DNA from: Candidatus Woesearchaeota archaeon
Lineage (GTDB): Archaea; Nanobdellota; Nanobdellia; SCGC-AAA011-G17; GW2011-AR18
Direction of reading: 5' to 3'
NCBI GenBank assembly: GCA_016179945.1
Contig: JACPCE010000006.1
Span: 1-37,045 of the forward strand
DNA: 37,045 bases
Under the pieces are notes generated by a model. It saw only the letters and a program-made list of their open reading frames with translations. It was not told where the DNA came from and did not search any database. How positions within the stretch are numbered: position 1 is the stretch's first letter; every line of letters starts with the position of its first letter. The translations under genes were made by a program, and so were the position numbers. Shown here one piece after another: positions 6,801-15,632 of the stretch.

Positions 6801-7358
6801 TTATTTTTTAGATGCATTAGAACCTGCACAACAATCATAATCACCTTCACAAGAGGCACATGGGGCTTTTTTTCCTAATTTAATATCATAGTCATCACAT
6901 TCAGCGCAAAAAGATTTATTTTTAATCCAAATGGGATGAAGTTTACCAAATGTTTTTATGTATAATTCTCTAAATTTATTACCACTTCCTTCATTTAATG
7001 GTGTAAAAGAAGTATTTGGACTATGATGTAAATACTTTCCTAAAAACTTCTTGCAGAATAATGCATATTCTTTTGTAAATAAAATAAATTGGTGCCATAC
7101 AGCATCAACTTTCTTGCTGGTCATTGCCAATCTCTCATCTTCGTATAAACTGGCAAGTATGACATACTTTTTGAATTCTATAAAAGCAACATTATATTCA
7201 TCAATATTATAAAAGACTTTTTCAGATAGTAACTTCTCAGCCAGCCAAGGAGCTTGAAAACTATTTAATTCTTGTAAAAAAGAGTCGCTTAACAAATCAG
7301 GATTAATTAGTGTTATTTTATTTTCTTGCACTTGTATTTGCATATTATTTATGATCAC
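6801..7358 (-). CDS. WH-motif protein with a Cys-rich tail (GRDP-like)
   Basis: A 185-residue protein in two parts. Residues 20-130 hold the motif KKVDAVWHQFILFTKEYALFC followed by YLHHSP, as seen in uncharacterised bacterial proteins and in the plant glycine-rich-domain (GRDP-like) family, where D-x-x-WH is the hallmark. Residues 150-181 form a cysteine cluster (CAECDDYDIKLGKKAPCASC, then DYDCCAGS) with seven cysteines, probably a metal site. There is no signal peptide. The short gap (21 bp) to the DUF4346-like gene upstream on the same strand suggests co-transcription. The function is unknown. Confidence 0.6.
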   Translation of the reverse strand: MIINNMQIQVQENKITLINPDLLSDSFLQELNSFQAPWLAEKLLSEKVFYNIDEYNVAFIEFKKYVILASLYEDERLAMTSKKVDAVWHQFILFTKEYALFCKKFLGKYLHHSPNTSFTPLNEGSGNKFRELYIKTFGKLHPIWIKNKSFCAECDDYDIKLGKKAPCASCEGDYDCCAGSNASKK

Positions 7359-7379
7359 AATTAATATATAAATATATTG

Positions 7380-7676
7380 TCAATCTTGAATATAATTTTC
7401 TTCCCTTTCTAAACATTCTTTAGCCTTATAAAGTTCTTTTTTCAGATAATTAAAATGTTCTTTCATACTTATTAATTCATTTTCTTTAATCCATTTTAAA
7501 ATATCTTCAGGATCTTTAGAACTAAAAGTTTTATTTATTGTATTTTTACCAAATTTTGCTTTTGGGTGTGTAAATTTTATTTCATCATATTTGCAAAAAG
7601 CAACTTCTATTTCTTTAGTTTCTTGATTAATTCTTATCAAAAAATATCCTATTGGATCTAAAATTAGTTCTGGCAT
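7380..7676 (-). CDS. DUF4346-like small protein
   Basis: A 98-residue protein opening with LILDPIGYFLIRINQETKEI and ending with a helix containing HFNYLKKELYKAKECLEREE. This matches my memory of the DUF4346 pattern (DPKGYFLIRV...IEVE... through LxHAxYLGxELxKAExAL), a domain related to a methyltransferase subunit of methanogens but also found in non-methanogens and candidate-phyla bacteria. It is first in an apparent pair with the Cys-rich protein. Nothing else methanogenic is nearby, so a role in methyl transfer is doubtful. Confidence 0.6.
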   Translation of the reverse strand: MPELILDPIGYFLIRINQETKEIEVAFCKYDEIKFTHPKAKFGKNTINKTFSSKDPEDILKWIKENELISMKEHFNYLKKELYKAKECLEREENYIQD

Positions 7677-7726
7677 AAATTTAATATCTTAGCTAGGTTT
7701 ATAACTTTTTCTTTAAACAAAATACT

Positions 7727-8332
7727 ATGGGTGAATATAAACCAAAATTAGCATTAGGTGTTGAACATAGCCTTGAAAATCTAGACAGAGTAAAAAGTAG
7801 ATTAGAAAATTTAATAGAACCAGGAACTATTGTAGGAACAGAAGCATATAGTCATCCAATAAGTTATAGGTCTTTATATCGTCCAGAAGGAACAGCAGAA
7901 TTTTTTGATGAAATAAGCGATTTTATAGTATCAAAAGGGGGAATATTTGTCCCGCTGCAAACTTATAAAGATATGAGTCATAGAAGAATGTTATATGATG
8001 ATCTCATGGCAGGTGATTATTTTTCTCTTGTAAAAAAATTAAGAGAAGGACTAAGGGGAAAAGCAATAGATGCAAACATAACAGATTTAGATGTTGCAGC
8101 AGAATACATGGCCACTCATAGAGAACATCCTATTGGTATTATCCTTTCTAGATTATTAAAAAGATTGTTTTTAAAATATGGTTATGATCTTGATGAATCT
8201 AGAGATGATTCAATGATAAGATTAGCAAAAGAGAAAAAACCAGAAATAATTGTTTTCGGATATATACACATTCCTTCTTTAATGGTAGAATTTCCTGATA
8301 TGTCAATAGAACTAATTGTAACAGGAAAATAA
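7727..8332 (+). CDS. Hypothetical protein, possibly TraB/Tiki-like
   Basis: A 201-residue soluble protein that I cannot assign firmly. GVEHSLEN near residue 11, GTIVGTEAYSH near 33-43, HRRMLYDD near 85-92 and a late IIVFGYIHIPSL near 174-185 are arranged like the two-half EreA/ChaN/TraB/Tiki fold, in which an early GxEH, a central ExR/K and a late GxxH surround a metal. The resemblance is only in spacing and residue type. It is divergent from the DUF4346-like gene and 51 bp upstream of the TyrRS fusion on the same strand. Confidence 0.5.
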   Translation: MGEYKPKLALGVEHSLENLDRVKSRLENLIEPGTIVGTEAYSHPISYRSLYRPEGTAEFFDEISDFIVSKGGIFVPLQTYKDMSHRRMLYDDLMAGDYFSLVKKLREGLRGKAIDANITDLDVAAEYMATHREHPIGIILSRLLKRLFLKYGYDLDESRDDSMIRLAKEKKPEIIVFGYIHIPSLMVEFPDMSIELIVTGK

Positions 8333-8383
8333 TTATAATATTATACAGAAAACTTAATATAGAGATTTAAGAAGATAATTCTT

Positions 8384-10000
8384 ATGATAAATAAAGGAAA
8401 AATTGTGGTTAATGAAAAAAACTTAGATATAATACCAATAGGAAAAGAAAACGTTAAAAAAGTTCTAGATGTTATTAAAAAAAATAAATTAAAAGCTGAA
8501 GTTTTAGCTCATCCTGACACTAAAGTTACTAATTTGCAAATACATTTAGATTTATACGGTGGAACTCCAGAACAAGTAATGAAATGTCTTTGTATGGTTT
8601 CAAAAAATAAACCCTTAGTTGTTATAGCCTCTGGAGAAATTAAAATTGATACTGATAAGTTATCTAAGTTTAGCGGATTAAAAGATATAAGAATGGCAAC
8701 TAAAGAAGAATTAGAAAAATTGTTTGGGAGAATGCCGGGCGCTGTAGATCCATTAACAATACCAAAAGAAATTAATGTATTTGCAGACAAAAAGTTTTTT
8801 GGAAAAGAATATGTTGTTGGTTCTGCAGGTTCACCATGTGTTGGTTTAAAAATAAATCCTAAAGAAATATTAAAAGTCAGAAAGATAGAGGTTGCAGATT
8901 TAGCTGAGGATAACAAAAATACTTCAGACATAGATAAAAAAATTGGAATTATAAAATCCTTTGCTGAAGAAATAATTCAGGAAGATGAATTAAGAGAATT
9001 ATTCAGATCAAAAAAGCAGATAATTGCATATGATGGTTTTGAACCTTCAGGCAATATACATATAGCTCAAGGATTAATGAGAGCAATAACTGTAAATAAA
9101 TTAACTTCTTTAGGAATAAAATTCAGGTTTTGGGTAGCAGATTGGTTTGGAATGTTAAATAATAAATTTGAAGGAGATTTAAATAAAATAAGAATAGTGG
9201 GTGAGTATTTCATAGAAGTTTGGAAAGCTTGTGGTTTAGATATGAAAAATGTTGAATTTATATGGACTTCTGATTTTATAAAACAACATCCAGAATACTG
9301 GGAGACAGTTCTTAAATTATCTATGCATGCATCTGTTCAAAGAGTTTTAAGATGTAGTCAAATAATGGGTAGGGAAGATAGTATAAACAATCCAGCAGCC
9401 CAGATTTTATATCCATTAATGCAGGCAGCAGATATTCATCATTTAGAAGCAGATATTGCCCAATTAGGATTAGACCAAAGAAAAGTAAATATGCTTGCAA
9501 GGGAAATATTTCCTAAATTAGGATTTAAACCACCAGTTGTTATTTCTCACCATATGCTTTTGGGTTTACAATTTACAGAGTCTAATTTAGAAGGTACAGA
9601 TAGAAAAATAGCTATGAAAATGTCAAAATCTAAGCCAGATACAGCAATATTTATGACAGATACGAAAGAAGATGTTTTTAGGAAATTCTCAAAAGCATAT
9701 TGTCCTGAAGGTCAAGAACAAGATAATCCTGTATTGGAGTATGCTAAGTATATTGTTTTTGAAAAGTACAATAAAATAATAATAGAAAGGCCTGCTAAGT
9801 TTGGTGGTAATTTAGAAGTGAAAAGCTATGAAGAATTAAGAGACTTGTTTGTAGATAAAAAAATTCATCCAATGGATTTAAAAAATACTATAGCTAAATA
9901 CATTAATGAATTGTTAGAACCTATAAGAAATAATTTTGAAAAAAATAAAAAAGCAAGAGAACTAAAAGAAAAAGTTGAATCATTTAAGATTACTAGATAA
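8384..10000 (+). CDS. tyrS: Tyrosyl-tRNA synthetase with N-terminal YbaK-type deacylase domain
   Basis: A single 538-residue frame joins two enzymes. Residues 1-170 are a YbaK/ProX-type aminoacyl-tRNA deacylase domain: the conserved lysine context QVMKCLCM (K67), LVVIASGEIKIDTDKLSK (79-96), the GAVDP turn (119-123) and VVGSAGSP (144-151). Residues 185-538 are archaeal/eukaryotic TyrRS: YDGFEPSGNIHIAQG (HIGH equivalent 226-229), the tyrosine pocket near ILYPLMQAADIHHLEADIAQ, and KMSKSKP near 422-428. TyrRS charges tRNA-Tyr; YbaK-type domains hydrolyse mischarged tRNAs, classically Cys- or Ala-tRNA-Pro. A linker of about 15 residues with no internal stop separates the halves. The domain calls are strong; the editing target is unknown. 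Confidence 0.9.
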   Translation: MINKGKIVVNEKNLDIIPIGKENVKKVLDVIKKNKLKAEVLAHPDTKVTNLQIHLDLYGGTPEQVMKCLCMVSKNKPLVVIASGEIKIDTDKLSKFSGLKDIRMATKEELEKLFGRMPGAVDPLTIPKEINVFADKKFFGKEYVVGSAGSPCVGLKINPKEILKVRKIEVADLAEDNKNTSDIDKKIGIIKSFAEEIIQEDELRELFRSKKQIIAYDGFEPSGNIHIAQGLMRAITVNKLTSLGIKFRFWVADWFGMLNNKFEGDLNKIRIVGEYFIEVWKACGLDMKNVEFIWTSDFIKQHPEYWETVLKLSMHASVQRVLRCSQIMGREDSINNPAAQILYPLMQAADIHHLEADIAQLGLDQRKVNMLAREIFPKLGFKPPVVISHHMLLGLQFTESNLEGTDRKIAMKMSKSKPDTAIFMTDTKEDVFRKFSKAYCPEGQEQDNPVLEYAKYIVFEKYNKIIIERPAKFGGNLEVKSYEELRDLFVDKKIHPMDLKNTIAKYINELLEPIRNNFEKNKKARELKEKVESFKITR

Positions 10001-10012
10001 TTATTCATAACA

Positions 10013-12253
10013 TTAATTTATCTTTAACTTTTCCAGTGCCTCATAAATTACTTTATAAGATTCATCTTTTCTACCATAATATTTACTAAATTCTCTTTCA
10101 ACCCTTACTACAGCTCTTTTTGCATTTTCTAATGAAGAAATCATTACCTCTCTGTTTGTATCTTTAACTTGTACATAAATTTCAAACGCCCTAATAATTA
10201 AAGAGTTAAAATAAGCCAGCCTGTACTTGGGTATATCAATATCATTATTATCTACAGAATATCTTTTAAAAGCGTCTAAATGTTTTGTAAATATTAAATC
10301 TTCTTGTTCTTCATCAAATACATCATACTGCCCTAATAAATTAGCAGTATCAAAAGTTAAGGGAACAAACCTTCCTCCTTCTATATCAATAGCAATTATG
10401 CCTCCATAATCACTTCTTATCCAGTTTCTTGGATGTCCATCCCTATTACTAACTCTTAAAATATTCTCCAATGAATCTTTTAAAGAATCAATACTTTCAC
10501 ATAGTCTGCTTACAAAATCCATTGAAAAACCACAAGCAGTTAGTCTGTGATTTATGACTTCAACATAATCTCTTTCTCCATCTAAAGGTTTTATCCTGGC
10601 ATGAATTAATCCCATAAAATCTGCTACATTGTAAAAATCTTCAGCTTCAGCTTTTCCTTCCCTAATTCTATCAGAAAGCAGTTCACCATGTGCCATCTCC
10701 ATAATATAATAGCTCTTCTCATCATGATCAATAACTCCCACAGGAATTGGAACATCATAGTCATCAAAGTCTGCAGCTATTGATCTTACATCATTAGTTG
10801 CCTTGACAAAACCTTCAAGAGAACTGCGGTCTCCAGATTTTGTAACAACTTCATCACCAAATAATTCATCGTCAAAAAGAGCAACTCTGTATTTTGTGCT
10901 TGAAATCTCTATTAAATTACTTGTAGACATTACCCTCCTTATTGCTTCTAATTTTTGTAGTCTGCCTGATTCTTTATAACCTAATATTTCAAGGACTTTT
11001 CCATACAAATATAGGATTTTTGGATCATCTGGATTTCTTTCAGCAGCATCTTTCATATAACTGACAGCATTAGTATCTTTATTTAACAATGAAATAAAAA
11101 CCCTGTTTATTGTTGACTCATCATCAAGTTTATTTCTAAATCTTAATTTCCTTATTCCCCTGCTTATAAAATCCAATCCAAAAGTTCTTCTGAAAAAATC
11201 AACATAATTTATTCTCTCACCTTTTTTTGAAAATAATCTTAATGCTCTTTTATAACATTTAAAAGCATTAATTCTGTCTTCAGATTCATAAAAATTATTT
11301 CCCAGATCAACTAGATCTTCAATGTTTCTTTCAGCACTGTTAGGCAGATTAACTAATTGCTCTTGATGTTCAATAGAATTATCATTATTCCCCAAGACAG
11401 TATGAATTAACTTAGCAGACCTATGGTAGTATTCTCTTAAACTATGTCCATGCAGCAATGAACTAACAACTAAAGATAATGCAAAACCAGCAGATGTTAA
11501 AATTCCAGATCTTGCTGCTATAGAAAACATGCTTCCTGTATGATCTAATAAATCTTCAAGTATATTTCCGCTTAAAAAAGGCGTATTTGGATGATGAACT
11601 CTGTATCTAGTTCTGTAATCATAATAAGAATAAAATGAAAACATGAAAACCAAGCTTGATAAAGCTAATGGACGTTCAAATAAAAAATTATAAGCTTTCT
11701 CATAAACAGAAGTTTTTATTCTTTTTATGCTTTGCTTTATTCTTCTTAAGTTTTTTAATCCTCTGCTTAAGGTTTCAGTTATAACTCCTGCATGTATTGA
11801 ATTTTCTAAAGTTAGGCTAGGTAAATTCCCGGGGATAATATCATTCATTTTTCCCTCGCCGTAATAAGTTATTAATCCGCCAGAAAATGCACCAAAAAAA
11901 GCAGCAATTTTTGGATTTTGTAAAAACCAAGAATAAATGCCTTTGGCTTTTAATCCTCTGCCTTCTAAAATATATTCCTTTATTAAACCTACAATGCTAT
12001 AAATACCATATGCAACAGGAATGTTTATTCTTTCACTAGGAATAATTTCAGGATATTTATAGCGCAAATATTCTAAGCCAATAAAAAATATACTAGAGGT
12101 AATAACAGGATGTCTTATTATTGGACTGTCAAAAAAATCCCTTATCCCAGATCCAATACTTTTGCCAGGAGTAGATTCCCTTTCTAAATCTTCTTTCACT
12201 ATGTCTTCCAGAAATTTTGCCACAGAAAACAAAATAATTTTTATATTATACAC
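10013..12253 (-). CDS. Membrane protein with TPR-like and APH/choline-kinase-like domains
   Basis: A 746-residue three-part protein. Residues 45-270 contain several hydrophobic segments (about 50-68, 108-130, 195-212, 245-270) and positively charged loops, so it is likely membrane-bound. Residues 310-430 look like TPR or related helical repeats (NNFYESEDRINAFKCYKRAL; DDPKILYLYGKVLEILGY). Residues 450-690 resemble an aminoglycoside/choline kinase: the catalytic loop NRDGHPRNW (D605, N610) and the metal-binding DIEGG (D623), with YYIMEMAHG as the hinge. The usual H of HxD is Asn here. It may phosphorylate a small molecule or be a sensor. It ends 12 bp from the convergent TyrRS gene. Confidence 0.65.
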   Translation of the reverse strand: MYNIKIILFSVAKFLEDIVKEDLERESTPGKSIGSGIRDFFDSPIIRHPVITSSIFFIGLEYLRYKYPEIIPSERINIPVAYGIYSIVGLIKEYILEGRGLKAKGIYSWFLQNPKIAAFFGAFSGGLITYYGEGKMNDIIPGNLPSLTLENSIHAGVITETLSRGLKNLRRIKQSIKRIKTSVYEKAYNFLFERPLALSSLVFMFSFYSYYDYRTRYRVHHPNTPFLSGNILEDLLDHTGSMFSIAARSGILTSAGFALSLVVSSLLHGHSLREYYHRSAKLIHTVLGNNDNSIEHQEQLVNLPNSAERNIEDLVDLGNNFYESEDRINAFKCYKRALRLFSKKGERINYVDFFRRTFGLDFISRGIRKLRFRNKLDDESTINRVFISLLNKDTNAVSYMKDAAERNPDDPKILYLYGKVLEILGYKESGRLQKLEAIRRVMSTSNLIEISSTKYRVALFDDELFGDEVVTKSGDRSSLEGFVKATNDVRSIAADFDDYDVPIPVGVIDHDEKSYYIMEMAHGELLSDRIREGKAEAEDFYNVADFMGLIHARIKPLDGERDYVEVINHRLTACGFSMDFVSRLCESIDSLKDSLENILRVSNRDGHPRNWIRSDYGGIIAIDIEGGRFVPLTFDTANLLGQYDVFDEEQEDLIFTKHLDAFKRYSVDNNDIDIPKYRLAYFNSLIIRAFEIYVQVKDTNREVMISSLENAKRAVVRVEREFSKYYGRKDESYKVIYEALEKLKIN

Positions 12254-12285
12254 TTTACTAAACTAGAAAATAACTTTTAAAGAAC

Positions 12286-13002
12286 TTACTTCCTGGATAT
12301 ATTCCACATAATATTAAAATAACTTCTAAAACCGTCAGTCATATCCTTCTCTCTAATAATTATGGAAATTGGCTCATCCTTCCATACAATTAACGAAATA
12401 TTATTGCCATAAACATAAATAGACATATTTGAATTAATTACACTACTTAAATATTTAATTTCAGACAAAGGAATCCTCTTATTTAAAATAAATTTTCTTG
12501 ATTCTAAATCAAAAAGCATCTTAATGTAAATTTTTTTCTCAATCCTTTTAGCATCAAACCTAGATGTATAAATATTTAATAATTCATTAATTTCTATAAA
12601 TTTACCAATAAAAATTATTTCTTTTCCTTCTCTTATCAAATCATCAAAAACAGTTTTTAGTGCCTGTTTTCCCCTAAAAAACAAAACTTCATTTTTGCTT
12701 TTGTTTGATTTATAAAAATTCTTTAGATCTGGCAGAATATTTTTTAAAATATCTTCTTTTTCCTTAAGTAATTCAAGTAATCTGTCAGGATTTACAGCTT
12801 CAAAATATCTTTTGTTCTCAATTATAATATTACTTATCAGTCCTTTTGACCTTAGCCTGTAAAGTATATCATAAGTAGTTCTTCTATGTGTTCCAGTTTC
12901 TTTTGTTATTAAACCTGCTAATGATGGTCCTTTTTTTACTAAAGTTAAATATACCTTAGCCTCAACAGCTGTTAATCCTATTTCTTCAAGTTCGCTTTGC
13001 AT
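12286..13002 (-). CDS. TrmB-family transcriptional regulator
   Basis: This 238-residue protein begins with a winged helix, ELEEIGLTAVEAKVYLTLVK, followed by ETGTHRRTTYDILYRLRSKG and NKRYFEAVNPDRLLELLKEK. That is the signature of TrmB-type archaeal regulators, which often respond to sugars. The C-terminal half (100-238) matches the ligand-binding/PLD-like part of the family in layout. I start at ATG 13002 (MQSELEEIG) rather than the upstream MIYLCF, because a TATA-like box lies about 28-33 nt before it. It is divergent from the SWIM-type gene, and a palindrome between the two is a candidate operator. Confidence 0.85.
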   Translation of the reverse strand: MQSELEEIGLTAVEAKVYLTLVKKGPSLAGLITKETGTHRRTTYDILYRLRSKGLISNIIIENKRYFEAVNPDRLLELLKEKEDILKNILPDLKNFYKSNKSKNEVLFFRGKQALKTVFDDLIREGKEIIFIGKFIEINELLNIYTSRFDAKRIEKKIYIKMLFDLESRKFILNKRIPLSEIKYLSSVINSNMSIYVYGNNISLIVWKDEPISIIIREKDMTDGFRSYFNIMWNISRK

Positions 13003-13039
13003 AAAACAAAGATAAATCAATGAATAATATAAATATTGT

Positions 13040-13070
13040 GGTGTTATATCTCACCTCAAATATTTAAATA
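13040..13070. promoter_or_regulatory. Candidate operator plus TATA between trmB-like and SWIM-type genes
   Basis: The palindrome GGTG-TTATATCT-CACC (13040-13055) is followed by a TATA-like TATTTAAATA (13061-13070), 23-32 nt before the ATG at 13093. The regulator's own TATA-like box lies on its other side. The position between two divergent promoters fits a site for the adjacent TrmB-family protein. Confidence 0.4.
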
Positions 13071-13092
13071 AAGAAATATCAAACAATATTAT

Positions 13093-14484
13093 ATGGCAAT
13101 AGAATCAAAAATAGAAACACCTGAACCAATACCAAGAATTTATGGATTGGGAACAAGAACTAGCGCCGGAGTCCATGTAGTTTATCCTCCATCTGCTTTT
13201 ATGACAGCAGCAGTTCAGCTAGCAACATCAGGAGAACTTGAAAGAGATATAGAAGGATGGCAAAGATATAGAAATGAATTAAATAAAAGAACAGTAGAAG
13301 GAAAACACAAAAGATCAGATTCTCCAGTTTTTAAATTAACAGGAAAATTAGCTAAGCTTGTTGATGAAGATCCAAAAAAAGTAAAGGAAATACTTCTAGA
13401 AGCAATAGTAAGAAGAGAAGAAGCAATGAATTTGTGGGTAAAAGATAGATATGAAGGAGCAATCCAATATGATCCAAAAACAGAAAGCCCATATTATGGA
13501 ATTTTGCATTTAACAGGAAGGGTAGCATCAAAAAGTAATGCTAGAGGAAGAAATGCATTTAGAAAAGTCTCAATAAGTAATCCAAATTTAACTACTGAAG
13601 GAATGTTAGGAATAAGGGAATTAAATTGTGATTGTGAGGATGCATATTACAATGGAATTAAAGACAAGCTAAATGCTGTCTTCTGTCATCACAGTGCAGC
13701 ATTGCAGTTGCTTTATTATGCAGCAGTAAATGGTAATGATAAAGAACTTGTTAGATTTAGAGAAAAACTTATAGACAAACCAGAAGATATTCCAGCACTT
13801 CCATTTAATATAACACATCAAAATTCAAGAGCCATAGCGTACTTAAACATAGAATTTTTAATTGCAAGGTATTTAGGAAAAGGAAATTTATTTCAAATAA
13901 ACAGAAAATTATCAAGATTAGGTTATTTATTGTTTTCTCCGGCAGTTAATACAATGCTAAGAGAAGGAAGAATGTGGTTTGAAGTGGTAAGACAAGAACT
14001 AAGGGATGTAAAAGAAGATCCAAGATATATAAGAGATACAATAGGATTAATGTCAAGAATTAGTGAAGAATTAAAAGGAGAAGGTTATAGAAGAAAAGGT
14101 TATTGTGTAGAATATGAAGGAACGCCTTATGAAACATTAGCCAGAAGATGGACAAGTGAAGATGGAAACTGCTCAATAAGTTTAGTTTATAATAAAGATT
14201 TGCCATTGCATTATATTCATAAAGAAGCTCTTGATTTGGAAGTTGATTTATATGGTGATAGAAAAATTACTGTAATAGAGAATGACAAAACAGGAATTAT
14301 AGATTCTCATCCATATTATAGATTAGGAAAAAATTATAGAGAAATTGATGATATGACTAGAAGATTGTGTAGAACAAGAGTTATACTTCCGGGATCTAGA
14401 TCTGCTAAGCACAGAATAGTAGTTCCAACTTCAATAGATAAGAGATACAGAAGCACAATAGCCATTGCTTCTAAAAAAGCCTAA
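13093..14484 (+). CDS. Hypothetical protein with a SWIM-type zinc motif
   Basis: I cannot name this 463-residue protein. Residues 172-205 carry C179-x-C181 then C198-x-H200, which is the CxCx(n)CxH pattern of SWIM zinc fingers, preceded by the typical strand (RELNCDCEDA) and followed by a helix (HSAALQLLYYAA). SWIM domains bind DNA or protein. The N-terminal 110 residues are helical and charged; residues 240-330 are helical with many aromatic residues; the tail is basic. There is no signal peptide. It is divergent from a TrmB-like regulator, which may control it, and overlaps the convergent kinase gene by 14 bp. Confidence 0.6.
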   Translation: MAIESKIETPEPIPRIYGLGTRTSAGVHVVYPPSAFMTAAVQLATSGELERDIEGWQRYRNELNKRTVEGKHKRSDSPVFKLTGKLAKLVDEDPKKVKEILLEAIVRREEAMNLWVKDRYEGAIQYDPKTESPYYGILHLTGRVASKSNARGRNAFRKVSISNPNLTTEGMLGIRELNCDCEDAYYNGIKDKLNAVFCHHSAALQLLYYAAVNGNDKELVRFREKLIDKPEDIPALPFNITHQNSRAIAYLNIEFLIARYLGKGNLFQINRKLSRLGYLLFSPAVNTMLREGRMWFEVVRQELRDVKEDPRYIRDTIGLMSRISEELKGEGYRRKGYCVEYEGTPYETLARRWTSEDGNCSISLVYNKDLPLHYIHKEALDLEVDLYGDRKITVIENDKTGIIDSHPYYRLGKNYREIDDMTRRLCRTRVILPGSRSAKHRIVVPTSIDKRYRSTIAIASKKA

Positions 14485-15061
14485 ACAAATAAATAGCTAA
14501 ACCAGAAATTAAGGGCACAGTAATATTATCATCAATAACTAATTTCTTTGTCAATCTAAGTTCTACTGACTCTATTAGCATTCCAAATATGGAAGCTATC
14601 AATGCTTCTTTATAATTTACAAAAATTAATGCTCCAAAAAAAGCAAAAACAATTCCAGCTACTGTTCCTTCTAATAGTTTATTTTTATTTAAAGGATGGG
14701 TTGTTCTTCCAAAATGTGTTCCAACTAAATAACTGATAGAATCTCCTATTGTCAAAACCATTATTGATGCTAATGCAATATTCTTCTCAAATAATATAAG
14801 GCTTAAAAAACATCCTAAAATAAAAGTTATAGCCCCGATTCCGGGATAATTATTTAAATCATTTTTTCTATCTAAATGTTTTAAACACCAGTAAATTAAA
14901 GGTATTTTTATTTTGTTTGTTAATAAAGAAAGAAATATTCCTAATATTAGGATTATCCCTAAAATTAGAGCATTAAATATTCCCAAATCTATCAATAAAA
15001 CTAAAATTAAACCAGAAATCATGTGGAATATCTTTCTCTTGACTTCTATTTTATAATCCAT
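14471..15061 (-). CDS. Polyprenol/diacylglycerol kinase-like membrane protein (SEC59/DGK1 type)
   Basis: A 196-residue membrane protein with about six hydrophobic segments. KRKIFHMISG at the N-terminus, GDSISYLVGTHFGR near 105-118, KLLEGTVAG near 128-136 and DDNITVPLISG near 177-187 are the recurring motifs of the CTP-dependent dolichol kinase, yeast Dgk1 and plant phytol kinase family. In archaea such proteins probably phosphorylate an isoprenoid alcohol for lipid or glycan carrier synthesis. It ends inside the last 14 bp of the convergent SWIM-type gene. Confidence 0.78.
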   Translation of the reverse strand: MDYKIEVKRKIFHMISGLILVLLIDLGIFNALILGIILILGIFLSLLTNKIKIPLIYWCLKHLDRKNDLNNYPGIGAITFILGCFLSLILFEKNIALASIMVLTIGDSISYLVGTHFGRTTHPLNKNKLLEGTVAGIVFAFFGALIFVNYKEALIASIFGMLIESVELRLTKKLVIDDNITVPLISGLAIYLFRLF

Positions 15062-15092
15062 AATTTTATTCAGACAAAAAATTATTTAAGAT

Positions 15093-15518
15093 TTACTTAA
15101 GAAGAGGTTTAGCAGCACTGCCAACAGCTAAGACATCTCTTTTAGCACCATCATAAATCTGGCCAATACCATTTACAAATTCGTCACCCTTCGTACCATA
15201 ACTCCTGTGCAATTCAGAAGCCAATTGTGCTACCATACCTAAACTAGCAACTGCTTCTAGTCCTCTTTTTGCATCGCCTGACATCATGCCAGTCATAAGA
15301 TCATAAAGTCCTAAACTACCAAAAGCCACTATACCTGCTGCTTTAGCTAATCTTCCTATTCTAGAATCTCCAATTCCAGTTAAATTAAATTTATTTAATG
15401 TATAAAGACCACCATAGAATAAGGCTGCATAAGGGTTTCCAGCGCTAAAACCTAAAGCAGTAACGCAATTTCCGCCATAAGCTGCAATAGCTCCTACATC
15501 TTTATCTTTTACTGTCAT
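15093..15518 (-). CDS. Hypothetical small Ala/Gly-rich protein
   Basis: A 141-residue protein rich in Ala and Gly, with moderately hydrophobic stretches around VGAIAAYGGNCVTALGFSAG, PYAALFYGGLYTLNKF and LAKAAGIVAFGSLGLYDLMTG. It may span or lie on the membrane. I start it at ATG 15518 (MTVKDKDVG), since the upstream in-frame extension is AT-rich and looks like promoter DNA. It is 31 bp upstream of the polyprenol-kinase-like gene on the same strand and divergent from the M16 peptidase. I do not recognise the family. Confidence 0.5.
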   Translation of the reverse strand: MTVKDKDVGAIAAYGGNCVTALGFSAGNPYAALFYGGLYTLNKFNLTGIGDSRIGRLAKAAGIVAFGSLGLYDLMTGMMSGDAKRGLEAVASLGMVAQLASELHRSYGTKGDEFVNGIGQIYDGAKRDVLAVGSAAKPLLK

Positions 15519-15632
15519 GAGAATTATGAAAATTAACATATTTATATACTTTTCTATATTTACCACTAATAAGATACAACATAAAGATAGTTTTATATAT
15601 AAAAAACAAAAACAAAAATTAACATAATTAAC

